From NCBI GenBank assembly GCA_017794825.1, contig CP051237.1, forward strand, positions 3,100,001-3,164,000: a DNA stretch of 64,000 bases, in the 5' to 3' direction. The notes below the pieces were generated by a model. That model did no database searches. It saw only the letters and a program-made list of their open reading frames with translations, and was not told the origin of the DNA. This document shows, piece by piece, positions 1-8,667 of the stretch. The position numbers and the translations under genes are program-made. How positions within the stretch are numbered: the first letter of the stretch is position 1; each line of letters begins with the position of its first letter. The DNA comes from Pararhizobium sp. (GTDB lineage: Bacteria > Pseudomonadota > Alphaproteobacteria > Rhizobiales > Rhizobiaceae).

Positions 1-1685
1 TTCATCTCTCCGATTACTTGCGCAATTGTTATTCCCACGCCGTATTCCTGTTGAAGTTTCTTAGATAATTCGGAGAAAAATAGCTTCCCAGGAATGACAT
101 GTTTTATCCCATCGAAATGTTGCCAATTTTCGTTGAATAAGGTGTTAGCGCTTTTTAAGTACGTAGAACTGTCAATTGCGGGATTTCGGGACTTATGAAA
201 AGTAAGATACGAAGCTGTCATCTGAGCCTGAGCATCTTCCCTCAGAGACTCGCATACATCCAGAATCAGAGTCTCTGCTTCATTCGGTGTGAGTTCAAAA
301 TCTCGGCCTTTTGTTCTCTTGATAACTAGCCTTTTTAAAGGTTCCAATTCAATCGCATAGTTTTCAATTTCCTTCCTATCTAGTACGTGACAAGACATAC
401 GTTCCGTGTTCATCTTAGCAAGAAATTCTTTGATTTCTTCATCACATCTGAAATCTCGATCAAATATCGAAGCGATTTTTGCTTCTATCTTGAACATATT
501 TTCTAAGGCCCAGTCGACGTTTTGAATCCGCGTCCACTGAGAGAAGCCACCAGCTTGAAAATAAGCCGTGTCAGGGCTTTCGATCATTTCTGTATTTTCT
601 ACCTTAGATGCAATCCTACCTATGATTTTACGATCTTTCCCTTCAAAAAAAACTATCCTCCGTGCTCGGGCTATTCGAGCAAACTCAGCATTCTCAGAAG
701 AACCCAGATAGTTGAAGAGTTCTCTATATCCGTCCTCGTTTGAAATTCTCTGCGCGGTGTTTTTCTCGCGCGTGATTAATAAGATATCTCCCGGCTCAGC
801 TTCGTTCACAATTTCACTGGAATGAGTGGCAATAAAGTATTGAATAAATTTTTTCTGGACAATTTTAGTTAATGTTTTTTGTGCATCCGGATGAAGATAA
901 ATATCTGGTTCATCAAGAACCAATATTGAGTTTTCGCTCCCGCGCATGAACTGTAGCATTATTTGCATCCACACTTGGAATCCGATTCCTGCCCAGTATA
1001 CTTCTCTAGGAATTCGGGACTCAGTATATCTCATCTCCAAATTTTTGGATTTGTAGTCGGTAATTCTCGGCCTTTCCAATTCGATTTTCGGCCATGATTC
1101 TCTTACCAGTTGTGAGAATGCTTCAAACTCTTCGCCATCCATTCGCATTAAGATGTTTCTGAACGATCTGCTTGCTAATCGCGTATTGCGATTGCGGACC
1201 ACAGTGGCGTCGGTAACATATGTCTCATTTTCCTCTAATGGCCCTAAAGTCGGAACTAAAATTATATCGACTGGAAAGCTGCTCCTGAAGCCAACAGCCG
1301 TTCTAGGCGGAGCCCCGTCAGTGATGAGGTGCGCCCTAACAGCACGTTCGGGATGTAGGAGTATTTGGATACTATTTCCATTGTTATGCTCAATATCTAT
1401 TTGAGCGTCTTCTTCGTTATAATTACGATTGGCATTTGTTATTGGAGGACCACAAAATTCTTGACCTATAGAATAAGTTGCGCAGACCAAACCATCCGAA
1501 TTATTTGCATTATTTGGGCGGTTAGATCTTGAAAACCTCATAACGTCCACGAGGAATCTCAATGCATCAAGACATGTCGATTTACCTGCATTGTTAGGTC
1601 CAACCAGTATGTTAGCTGCACGGCAGTAAATTTTAAAATCTTGAAACTGACGGAAGTTACGCAACCTTATTGATTTTATCGACAT
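1..1685 (-). CDS. OLD-family ATPase/TOPRIM nuclease (3' end off the left edge)
   Basis: The frame is open from an ATG at 1685 to the left edge, so 561 residues are visible and the C-terminus is missing. The P-loop GPNNAGKST sits at residues 29-37, the Walker B-like LDEP at 257-260 followed by LHPD, and ATHSSEIV starts at 286. A TOPRIM-like part follows, with the acidic FFEGKD (E348) and FDRDF (D409, D411). ATPase followed by TOPRIM is the order of OLD nucleases, several of which act against phages (P2 Old, GajA of Gabija). The gene is clearly AT-rich while everything right of about 1900 is GC-rich, which suggests acquisition by transfer. A helicase partner, if there is one, must lie off the left edge. 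The family is well supported; a defence role is inferred. Confidence 0.85.
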   Translation of the reverse strand, partial: MSIKSIRLRNFRQFQDFKIYCRAANILVGPNNAGKSTCLDALRFLVDVMRFSRSNRPNNANNSDGLVCATYSIGQEFCGPPITNANRNYNEEDAQIDIEHNNGNSIQILLHPERAVRAHLITDGAPPRTAVGFRSSFPVDIILVPTLGPLEENETYVTDATVVRNRNTRLASRSFRNILMRMDGEEFEAFSQLVRESWPKIELERPRITDYKSKNLEMRYTESRIPREVYWAGIGFQVWMQIMLQFMRGSENSILVLDEPDIYLHPDAQKTLTKIVQKKFIQYFIATHSSEIVNEAEPGDILLITREKNTAQRISNEDGYRELFNYLGSSENAEFARIARARRIVFFEGKDRKIIGRIASKVENTEMIESPDTAYFQAGGFSQWTRIQNVDWALENMFKIEAKIASIFDRDFRCDEEIKEFLAKMNTERMSCHVLDRKEIENYAIELEPLKRLVIKRTKGRDFELTPNEAETLILDVCESLREDAQAQMTASYLTFHKSRNPAIDSSTYLKSANTLFNENWQHFDGIKHVIPGKLFFSELSKKLQQEYGVGITIAQVIGEM

Positions 1686-1699
1686 TTCTTACTCAGTTT

Positions 1700-1885
1700 T
1701 TAATTGTACGGAATTTCATAGTTGTAATGCGGTGATATTTTACACGCTATAGGTATTGCGAAGTCAACTTTTACTGCTTTGGTACGCAATGATAAGTAGT
1801 TGGAATCCAAGCCGGCTCGATAAACGTTATTGAACTTGGGCACCATGTGACGTTCGCCACAGACGATTCCCGCGAGCAATGGCAT
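1700..1885 (-). CDS. doubtful 61-residue ORF ahead of the OLD gene
   Basis: A short open frame of unknown function ends 14 bases before the OLD nuclease start codon. Its ATG at 1885 has a GAGGAT ribosome-binding-like sequence about seven bases upstream, which is the only real support. Composition changes inside it: the 5' half is GC-rich like the chromosome and the 3' half AT-rich like the nuclease gene, so it may simply straddle the edge of the transferred segment. The product is not recognised and has no obvious signal peptide or membrane segment. It could be noise. Confidence 0.2.
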   Translation of the reverse strand: MPLLAGIVCGERHMVPKFNNVYRAGLDSNYLSLRTKAVKVDFAIPIACKISPHYNYEIPYN

Positions 1886-1926
1886 GCTGTGATCCTCAAT
1901 AACGCATAAGGAAAGGATCACTAGCC

Positions 1927-2241
1927 ATGTCCGCCACCGTGCTTTCCATGCTGTTTGCGCATCTGCTCTGCAACGCTCTTGCCGCGGAACAGCCGCTGCC
2001 GCCGCGCGAGGCCATTTTCTGCTCGGCGAATTTCGAGGCCCTGAAGGTCGGGCTCAATCCCGATCTGACGATGGAGGCGTTCACCCGAATGGACGCCCGG
2101 GAAAGGGCGCAGGCCAGTATAGCGTCGTACCGCCATTACCGGATCATGGTGCGAGAGAACGCGCATCTTGTCTCCGTGATGCAGCAAAGCATCGCTCCGC
2201 TGGTCAAGGGCGAAGCCGTTGCAAGCCTCGGCGAGTTTTGA
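1927..2241 (+). CDS. small putative exported protein, unknown function
   Basis: This 104-residue protein is not recognised. The first 20 residues (MSATVLSMLFAHLLCNALAA) look like a signal peptide with an Ala-x-Ala-like cleavage area, so export to the periplasm is inferred. Codons are strongly G/C in third position, unlike the AT-rich gene on its left, which supports real coding on this strand and argues against the antisense frames. AAGGAAAGG lies upstream of the chosen ATG. It converges with the next secreted-protein gene. Confidence 0.55.
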   Translation: MSATVLSMLFAHLLCNALAAEQPLPPREAIFCSANFEALKVGLNPDLTMEAFTRMDARERAQASIASYRHYRIMVRENAHLVSVMQQSIAPLVKGEAVASLGEF

Positions 2242-2354
2242 TCAACCAGCCGAACCGGGGCGGCCAGGCGGCCGCCTCTGCGGATGTCCGGTCCAGGCGC
2301 CGGGAAACCGGCGCGGGTCCCGCCGTCAGCTTTCGTGTCGCCACACAGAAAACC

Positions 2355-2789
2355 CTACCGGTTCGCCGCGCCGTCAGGAAGGTTGGCCCGGGCGACCGAT
2401 GTCTGCGTTTCCGCCGCCGCGCGCTCCATGAATTCGAACTTCCAGGCAAAGCCCAGCGCATATCCCATGCATTCCGCCCGGCGACGGTGGAACCGGCCGC
2501 CATAATCGCCCAGTCCCGCCCGGCAGGCGCGGTAGCGCTCAGCCGATTGATCTCCGGTCACTGGGTCTTTCAGCATGGTGACGACGGCGCGGTATCCGTA
2601 GGCTTCGCCGGCGACGCATTCGGAAAGCGTTTCCTCGGAGATGGACTGATAGTCGACGCACTCGGCGACGATATAGGCGTGCACTTTGGGTGGAACCGGG
2701 ATATCGGCGTCCGGCCATACGGGCTTGCCGCCGGCCATTGCAGGCAGCGCGGCGACCAGACCCAAAACCAGTGACAGAGACAAACGCAT
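2355..2789 (-). CDS. putative secreted cysteine-containing protein, unknown function
   Basis: The product has 144 residues. A clear signal peptide (MRLSLSLVLGLVAALPAMAG) leads into a mature part with four cysteines spaced over about 70 residues (AECVD, SECVAG, YRACRAG, AECMGY), which would fit two disulfides in the periplasm. A strong ribosome-binding site (GGGGAG) lies about seven bases before the ATG. The family is not recognised. The 113 bases between its end and the preceding gene contain short GC-rich inverted repeats but no clear T-rich terminator. Confidence 0.65.
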   Translation of the reverse strand: MRLSLSLVLGLVAALPAMAGGKPVWPDADIPVPPKVHAYIVAECVDYQSISEETLSECVAGEAYGYRAVVTMLKDPVTGDQSAERYRACRAGLGDYGGRFHRRRAECMGYALGFAWKFEFMERAAAETQTSVARANLPDGAANR

Positions 2790-2932
2790 CGTTTTCTCCC
2801 CTTTTCAGGTCGCCCGCGTAGCAATTTTATCACAAAGCGCGCGAATTTCGAAGAACAGGGGCGCGTCTTCCGGCGATCCGAACGCCTCCCGCCCGCGTAT
2901 GAGAGGGTGGATGCGAGGATTGACGGGCCGCC

Positions 2933-3496
2933 ATGCGCTGGGTTCTGAACGCCGTTGAAGAGTTGCTGCCGGTCGTGACCTTCGTCGCGCTGCAGCAGCT
3001 TGTGAGCTTCACCGCCGGGCTGGTCGTGATGACGGCGCTGGTGGTCTGCCTGCTGGCGCTCGCTTATGCGACCGGGCGCAAGCCGCCGTGCTTCGCCGTG
3101 GCGAGCAACATCGCGCTGCTCGCATTCACCATTCCGAGCATCGTGACCGGCGACAACGCTTGGTTCCAGGCATCCGATACGCTGATCGACGGGGTCGTGG
3201 CGCTGCTTCTCATCGGAAGCTGGGCGATGCGCTATCCGCTTCTGAAGGTGCTGTTCGACCGGGTGTTTGCCATCACCGACGAGGCCTGGCGGATCCTGTC
3301 GCTTCGCTGGGGCGTGCTGCTTCTTGTGCTCGCCTGCCTGAACGAGATCGTGCGGCGGGGTTATTCCGAAGACGCATGGACCTGGTACAAGCTCGCCTCG
3401 ACGCTGCTGATCCTCGGCTTCGGCTGCTACCAGTTCACGCTGTCGGCGCGCATGCGGATACCGGAGGAATCCAACCGGCTGGGCCTAAGACGCTGA
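2933..3496 (+). CDS. yciB: YciB/IspZ-type inner-membrane septation protein
   Basis: This 187-residue multi-pass membrane protein has about five hydrophobic segments. The stretch around residues 105-145, with LFDRVFAITDEAW, LSLRWG, LNEIVRR and YK, matches the conserved core of YciB/IspZ (intracellular septation protein A), inner-membrane proteins linked to cell-envelope synthesis and division. Length fits the family (about 180-200). It overlaps the 3' end of the convergent MscS gene by 12 bases, so no terminator separates them. The start is the first good ATG with the hydrophobic N-terminus intact. Confidence 0.8.
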   Translation: MRWVLNAVEELLPVVTFVALQQLVSFTAGLVVMTALVVCLLALAYATGRKPPCFAVASNIALLAFTIPSIVTGDNAWFQASDTLIDGVVALLLIGSWAMRYPLLKVLFDRVFAITDEAWRILSLRWGVLLLVLACLNEIVRRGYSEDAWTWYKLASTLLILGFGCYQFTLSARMRIPEESNRLGLRR

Positions 3497-4819
3497 TTTG
3501 GGGCGGGCCCGGCGGGCGCGGCCGCCGGTCTCGATCGTCTTCGATGGTTCCTTCATGATGATCTCGCGGTGCGGGTAGGGGATACCGACGCCGTTGGCCT
3601 TGAACGCGTCCCACAGGGCGAGCAGCACCTGACCGCGGATGTTGGTGAGCCCCTTCTGCGGGTCGTCGATCCAGAAGCGCAGCACGAAATCGAGCGAGGA
3701 ATCGCCGAAGCCGGTGAGCCAGCACACCGGCGTGCGCGCGTCGTTGACGCGGTCGACCGTCTTCGCCGCCTCGATCGCCAGCCGGCCGACCTCGTGCGGA
3801 TCGGCCTCGTAGGAGACGCCGAATTCGACGTCGAGGCGCACCAGATCGTCGCTGAACGACCAGTTGATGACCCGGTGGGTGATGAAGTCCTCGTTGGGGA
3901 TGAGGTATTCGCGGCCGTCGCGCGTGACGACGGACACGAAGCGGGCGCGCAATTCGCGGATCCAGCCGAAGGTGCCTTCGAGCGAAATCGTGTCGCCCGG
4001 CTTGATCGACTTGTCGAGCAGGATGATGATTCCCGAAATGAAGTTCGAGATGACCTTCTGCAGGCCGAAGCCGAGGCCGAGGCCGACGGCGCCGGAAAAC
4101 ACCGTCAGCGCCGTGAGGTCGATGCCGACGGAGGACAGCGCAATGGCTCCGGCGATCAGCACGAGGCCGATGCGCGCGACCTTGCCGATCAGCACCCGCA
4201 CCGACGGGGTGAGCTCGTCGGATTTCTGCACCTGCTCGTCGAGGAACCGGCCGAGGACCGCGGCGAGCCACAGCGTGACGACAAGCACGAGCGCCGCCTT
4301 GAGCACAAGCAGGGCCGACAGGCGCATCTGGCCGAGCGGCATGGCGAGGCTGTCGAGGAAGCCTGCCGCCTCGTCGTCGAAGCCGAGAATCACGAAGGCG
4401 GCGTAGATCCAGGCGAGCCAGCCGAGAATGCGGGCAAGCAGCCGGTTGCGCACGACGCGCGACAGCACCGACGCGATCAGCCAGGCGAGCGACAGCGACA
4501 GGACGATGGAAATCAGGTGACTGCGGCTCGGCCAGGTGACGGAGCGCATGACGACCAACGCCGCAAACAGCATGAGCGTGAAGAGAATCCAGTCGATGCG
4601 CCTGAGCAGCGCGATCACGACGCGGAGCAGGCCTACATGGCCCTTGATCCGGCGGGCTCTCTCCTCCAGCCGCGGCTCGACGCGGCTTGCGAGAAGCTTC
4701 GCGAGCACGAACAGGACGACGACGATGGCGGCCTGATAGAAGAACCAGGGCGTCGTCAGATATCCGACGAGGCCGCGGGCCCAGTACTGCAAGTCGGCGA
4801 TGACGCCATGCAGGTCCAT
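3485..4819 (-). CDS. MscS-family mechanosensitive ion channel
   Basis: The protein has 444 residues. Several transmembrane segments (about residues 20-230) precede the MscS signature: a Gly/Ala-rich pore helix, GAVGLGLGFGLQKVISNFIS, then the beta domain with DKSIKPGDTI and REYLIPNEDF. Such channels open on hypo-osmotic shock and release solutes. The extended membrane region makes it larger than E. coli MscS (286 residues), as in YbdG/YnaI-like members. The ATG at 4819 is chosen because GGAGG lies four bases upstream; an in-frame TTG at 4834 precedes that site. The positively charged C-terminal tail overlaps the yciB 3' end. Confidence 0.9.
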   Translation of the reverse strand: MDLHGVIADLQYWARGLVGYLTTPWFFYQAAIVVVLFVLAKLLASRVEPRLEERARRIKGHVGLLRVVIALLRRIDWILFTLMLFAALVVMRSVTWPSRSHLISIVLSLSLAWLIASVLSRVVRNRLLARILGWLAWIYAAFVILGFDDEAAGFLDSLAMPLGQMRLSALLVLKAALVLVVTLWLAAVLGRFLDEQVQKSDELTPSVRVLIGKVARIGLVLIAGAIALSSVGIDLTALTVFSGAVGLGLGFGLQKVISNFISGIIILLDKSIKPGDTISLEGTFGWIRELRARFVSVVTRDGREYLIPNEDFITHRVINWSFSDDLVRLDVEFGVSYEADPHEVGRLAIEAAKTVDRVNDARTPVCWLTGFGDSSLDFVLRFWIDDPQKGLTNIRGQVLLALWDAFKANGVGIPYPHREIIMKEPSKTIETGGRARRARPKSAS

Positions 4820-4896
4820 TGCTCCTCCGATCAACAGGATAAGTACGATATCAAGGATTTGTTCCGCAGGCTATTGCGGCGCGGACCAGGCCGGAA

Positions 4897-6111
4897 TCAG
4901 AAGCCGATGCGCGTGAGGCCGTCTTCCAGCTGCTTGCGGAAGCTCAATTCCGTGAACGGGAAGGCCGTAAAGAACTGCTCGCGGCTGGCGTCCGGCCGGC
5001 GGGCGCGGACCTCGGCGCTCCAGTGGCGCGCCTGTTTTTCCTTGCCGGCAAGCGCGCAGGCGACAGCCGCGATCATCAGCACGAGATGGTGGGCGCCCGG
5101 CGCGCGCGCCGCGTGCTCGGCCTCGACGACGGCGTGCTCAATGTCGGCGTTGCGCAACAGGCCGAAGGCGCGCACACTGTAGATGGCGTAGAGAAGCGGA
5201 TCGAGCGGGCTCAGATCCTGCGCGAGCGTGGCCGTTTCGACGGCGCTCTTCGCCTCGCCCCCGATGGCGTCGGCGAAGGCCAGCGAATAGTGGCCCTGCG
5301 CGAAGTTGGGGCTGAGCGTGATCGACCGCTCCAGCCAGCTCAGGCCGGCGATCGGATCTCCCTCCAGCCAGAAGGAGCGTCCCATGGTGAGATTGCAGAA
5401 CGGATCCAGCGGATCGATCTCCATGCTGCGCTCGGCGTGCCGCCGGGCGTCGGCGATCGCCGTGGGAACGTCCGGCTTGTATTTCAGGAAGGCGTCCTGA
5501 AAGCGCGTGAAGGACAGGCCGGCATGCGCGCGCGCGAAGGACGGATCCTGGGCGATCGCGCGCCTGAACAGGGTACTGGCGGCCTCGTTGTCTTCCTGCG
5601 AGAAGCGGAACATGTGGCGCAGGCCAAGATGGTAGTTGGCCCAGGCGTCGAGGTCCTGCGACGCGCCGGACTGGATGTGGTCGGCCTCGTTCTGCGGAAT
5701 GTAGATCTCCAGCGACGACACCACGCGGGTGACGATCTCGTGGCGGACCTCCTGCAGGGCCTCGGGCCGCACCTCGAAACGGTCGGCCCAGATCACGGCG
5801 CCGGCTGCGCAGTCCGAAAGCTCGATGGTGATGGCGACGACCTCGCCGAGCCGCTCGATCATGCCGCACAGCGCATAGCGCACGTTCAGCTGCTTGCCGA
5901 TCGCCGCGAGATCGGGCACCGGGGCGCGGAAGCGGAACGCCGTGCCGCGCGCGATCACCCGGATCCAGCGCAGCCGCGACAGCGCCTGGATCAGCTCGTG
6001 CGGCAGGGCTTCGCAGAGCACACGCTCGAGTCCGGTCGGGATCAGGCTGTCGAACGGCAGGACCACGATCGATGGCCGGCCCTGGGATTGTTGGTCAGCT
6101 TGCAGCATCAT
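4897..6111 (-). CDS. TolB-like/TPR domain protein without an output domain
   Basis: This is a 404-residue soluble protein. Residues 12-130 form the TolB-like domain that usually follows an adenylate cyclase or winged-helix domain (IVVLPFDSLI, ALPHELIQALSRLRW, VRYALCGMIERLG, GAVIWADRFEV). Residues 160-390 contain TPR-like helices (DAWANYHLGLRHM, RRAIAQDPSFARAHAGLSF, HAERSMEIDPLDP, SLERSITLSPNF-like repeats). In relatives an N-terminal signalling domain is fused; here the ORF starts directly at the TolB-like part, so it may act as a partner protein. No strong ribosome-binding site is seen. It diverges from the phosphodiesterase gene across an AT-richer gap of 166 bases. Confidence 0.75.
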   Translation of the reverse strand: MMLQADQQSQGRPSIVVLPFDSLIPTGLERVLCEALPHELIQALSRLRWIRVIARGTAFRFRAPVPDLAAIGKQLNVRYALCGMIERLGEVVAITIELSDCAAGAVIWADRFEVRPEALQEVRHEIVTRVVSSLEIYIPQNEADHIQSGASQDLDAWANYHLGLRHMFRFSQEDNEAASTLFRRAIAQDPSFARAHAGLSFTRFQDAFLKYKPDVPTAIADARRHAERSMEIDPLDPFCNLTMGRSFWLEGDPIAGLSWLERSITLSPNFAQGHYSLAFADAIGGEAKSAVETATLAQDLSPLDPLLYAIYSVRAFGLLRNADIEHAVVEAEHAARAPGAHHLVLMIAAVACALAGKEKQARHWSAEVRARRPDASREQFFTAFPFTELSFRKQLEDGLTRIGF

Positions 6112-6277
6112 GAAGGCTCGACAAAGTCGGTATCCGAAACAACAAGGTCATCAGAAACGATTTTACAGGGTAATGTCTCTTCGCGGTACTATTACTTTCT
6201 TTCGCGTTTTACGAGAAACGCCATTCCCTTTTGTGTGGGAAATGCCACCATTATTTGCGGAAAGTCTTTGGACCAGC

Positions 6278-7129
6278 ATGAATTCGCGCGCGAAAGCGCA
6301 AGATGAAGCGACGACGGCGGGAGGCAAGCGATTGAAAGACCGGTTGACGGGTTGGGCGCAGGACGCCGCCGACGCCGCGATGGCGATGATACCGCGACGG
6401 ACGCCGGACGCCGGGACGGCGCGGCGCTGCCGCATCGTCGCGCATCGCGGCGCGCACGACTACAATCGCGCGGCGAAGGAAAATACGCTCGAAGCCTTTG
6501 AACTGGCGCGCGCGGCGGGCGTGTGGGGCGTGGAGACCGACATCCGCTGGACCGCGGATCTGACGCCGGTGATCTGCCACGATCCCGATACGGCGCGGGT
6601 GTTCGGCAAGGACGCGCGGCTTTGCGACGTCAGCTTCGAGGAACTGCGCGCGGCTGTTCCCGCCGTCCCGTCGCTCGCCGAGGCGATTGCGCAGTTCGGC
6701 GGCAAGCTGCACCTGATGCTGGAGCTGAAGGCGGAGCGATTTCCCGACATCGAGCGGCAGAAGGCGATACTGGCCGAGCGCCTTTCGGGGCTTGCGTCGG
6801 GCAAGGACTACCACATCATGGCGCTCGATCCGGAACTGTTCGAGACGTTCGACATCCGGCCGCGGCAATGCTGCCTGCCCGTGGCGATGACGAACATGGG
6901 CGCGATCAGTCGCCGGACGCTCGGGCGACCCTATGGCGGCGTGACCGGCCACTACCTGCTGTTGACCGATGCGATCAAACGACGGCACGAGGCGGCCGGC
7001 CAGAAGGTGGGTACCGGCTTCGTGAAATCGCGCAACTCTCTCTACCGCGAGATGAACCGCGGCCTGGATTGGATCTTTTCCAACGATGCGGTCGCCATGC
7101 AACGGATGCTGGACAGCGTCACTTCGTAG
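6278..7129 (+). CDS. glycerophosphodiester phosphodiesterase family protein
   Basis: The product has 283 residues. It contains the GDPD fold motifs: VAHRGAHD, the KENTLEAFELA segment, GVETDIRWTADLTPVICHD and a late FSNDA. These supply the His, Glu and Asp residues expected for metal binding and catalysis on glycerophosphodiesters, releasing glycerol 3-phosphate and an alcohol. The N-terminus shows no signal peptide, suggesting a cytoplasmic enzyme. ATG at 6278 is chosen with a GGAAAG about 13 bases upstream; an in-frame ATG at 6242 is an alternative. The upstream gap (6112-6277) is AT-rich and should hold promoters for both divergent genes, though no clear hexamers were identified. Confidence 0.85.
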   Translation: MNSRAKAQDEATTAGGKRLKDRLTGWAQDAADAAMAMIPRRTPDAGTARRCRIVAHRGAHDYNRAAKENTLEAFELARAAGVWGVETDIRWTADLTPVICHDPDTARVFGKDARLCDVSFEELRAAVPAVPSLAEAIAQFGGKLHLMLELKAERFPDIERQKAILAERLSGLASGKDYHIMALDPELFETFDIRPRQCCLPVAMTNMGAISRRTLGRPYGGVTGHYLLLTDAIKRRHEAAGQKVGTGFVKSRNSLYREMNRGLDWIFSNDAVAMQRMLDSVTS

Positions 7130-7165
7130 CCGTCTTTCGGCTGCGTTCCGCACCTGCAGCAGGGA

Positions 7166-8383
7166 TCACCGGGTGTCGAACACGTCGTCCAGCCAGTCGA
7201 GGACGCGTCGGTTGAGAAGCGAGCGGTTGCCCATCTCGCAATGGCCGTCCGCGCCTTCCGCCGCGGTGAAACGGATGAGCGTCTTCGGACATGTGAGCGC
7301 ATCGAGAAACGCGCCGGCGCCGGCCGCCAGTCCGTCATTCTCCGCCTGGGTGATGAGCGTCGGGCAGCGGATGAGTTCGGCGCGTCCGTTCATGGTGAAG
7401 AGCTCGGCGGAGGCGAAAAAGGCGCGCAGGTCGTTGACGCCATGCACCCAGAAACCGCGCTGCACGACCTTCCAGTTGAGCTGCCGGTTGCCACGGATGA
7501 AGGCTTCCATCCGGTCCATCGCGCTCTTGTCCAGCGCGCCGAGATCCGCCGCTGCTTCCGCGGAAATGCCCAGCATGTGAATGGCCGCGGCGCGGAAACC
7601 ATCCGCAATGCCCCAGCCTCCGGGGTCGGCGATGAGCGCCGCAATACGCGGCTCCCCGGATGCGCCGCGCGGGGCGAGGTGGCCGCCGAGGCTCCACCCC
7701 GACAGGGCGATGCGGGCCGGATCGACCAGCGGCAGCGCTTCGGCGAAGTCCACCACCGCTTTGATGACGACCTCCCAGTCGGGCCGCAGCGGAATGCTAC
7801 GCTCGTAGAGCATGGCGCCCTGGCCCGGGCCGTCGAAGAGCAGGCTGTGATAGCCGCGCCGCGACGCCGCCACGGCGGACGCGAAATACATGTCGGTAAT
7901 GGTGGCGTCGTAACCGTTGTTGAAGACGATCAGCGGCCGGGTCTCCGCCTCGAAGCCTTCCGCGGCGATGAACCAGCCGGGCATGGACGATCCTTCGAAG
8001 GGGATCGCCACCGGTTCGGCGGGATGAGGCCCGAGGCCAAGGCCCCTTTCGAGCGCGGCCGTTTGCTTGCGGAAGGCGGCGAGAAGGCGCGGGTCGACCG
8101 GGGCGCCGTAGAGCGGGTGGAAGGACGCGCCGTAAAAGGCGCTTGCGCGCAGATACAGCGCCCGAGCACTGGCGGAATGTCCTTTCGCAAGCGTCGCATC
8201 GGCTTCCTTGCCCAGCCGGTCGCCAGCGGCGATCCATGCCTCGTGGAAGGCGCTGTCGTCACCGTCGCCGATTGCCTCGGCGACGGCCCGTATCTCGCCG
8301 AAATCCGCCCCGCCATAGGGAATGTAGGCGATCGGCCAGGCGCCGAACTCGTCGTGCATGGCGTCCCGGAACAGGCTGTTCAT
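7166..8383 (-). CDS. alpha/beta hydrolase, FrsA/DUF1100-like
   Basis: This protein has 405 residues. An N-terminal helical region of about 150 residues is followed by an alpha/beta-hydrolase core: the strand IVFNNGYDATITDMY, LLFDGPGQG, the nucleophile elbow GWSLGGH, and a C-terminal DGHCEMGNR that supplies the catalytic His. The arrangement resembles FrsA/DUF1100 and related 2,6-dihydropseudooxynicotine-hydrolase-like enzymes; the substrate is unknown. GGAG lies about seven bases before the start. The 215 bases upstream of the start (8384-8598) contain no gene and end at a short copy of the phasin 3' end, described separately. Confidence 0.85.
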   Translation of the reverse strand: MNSLFRDAMHDEFGAWPIAYIPYGGADFGEIRAVAEAIGDGDDSAFHEAWIAAGDRLGKEADATLAKGHSASARALYLRASAFYGASFHPLYGAPVDPRLLAAFRKQTAALERGLGLGPHPAEPVAIPFEGSSMPGWFIAAEGFEAETRPLIVFNNGYDATITDMYFASAVAASRRGYHSLLFDGPGQGAMLYERSIPLRPDWEVVIKAVVDFAEALPLVDPARIALSGWSLGGHLAPRGASGEPRIAALIADPGGWGIADGFRAAAIHMLGISAEAAADLGALDKSAMDRMEAFIRGNRQLNWKVVQRGFWVHGVNDLRAFFASAELFTMNGRAELIRCPTLITQAENDGLAAGAGAFLDALTCPKTLIRFTAAEGADGHCEMGNRSLLNRRVLDWLDDVFDTR

Positions 8384-8598
8384 GGCTTACTCCGCCGGTT
8401 GGTCGCGGGGCGGGATCGGCGACCGCGGTCCGTAAGCATGCATGAAGGAAATGTTCATTGCCGGATCCCCAAGTGTCGCAATTGGCCCGCAGCCGCGAAC
8501 CCGCGTTTGCGCCAGCGCCGACGATTCTATCGTGCTTCCGGCGGAACCGGTCAAGAGGCGTCACGTCATTTCGTTTTGCCCGGATCGTGGGCCGGAAC

Positions 8599-8656
8599 TC
8601 AGGCCTTGCCGACGCCCTTCATCGCCTCGGCGATGCGATCCTTCATGCCGTTGAAG
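8599..8656 (-). pseudogene. 58-base copy of the phasin gene 3' end
   Basis: This segment matches 9520-9577, the last 19 codons and stop codon of the phasin gene, at 57 of 58 bases. It sits just after the acetyltransferase stop codon (TAA at 8668-8670) and in the same reading frame, so the DNA beyond that stop reads NQSAFNGMKD, then RIAEAMKGVGKA and a stop. The match ends abruptly on both sides. It may be the remnant of a second phasin gene replaced by the acetyltransferase gene, or a short duplication. Confidence 0.7.
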
Positions 8657-8667
8657 GCGGACTGATT

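Noticed and set aside
3569..5182. 537-codon plus-strand frame over the MscS and TPR genes
   Set aside because: It runs antisense across two well-supported genes and has the charged, low-complexity look of a shadow frame.
8384..8598. A gene in the gap upstream of the alpha/beta hydrolase
   Set aside because: Short frames here lack ribosome-binding sites and family resemblance; the gap is probably promoter sequence.
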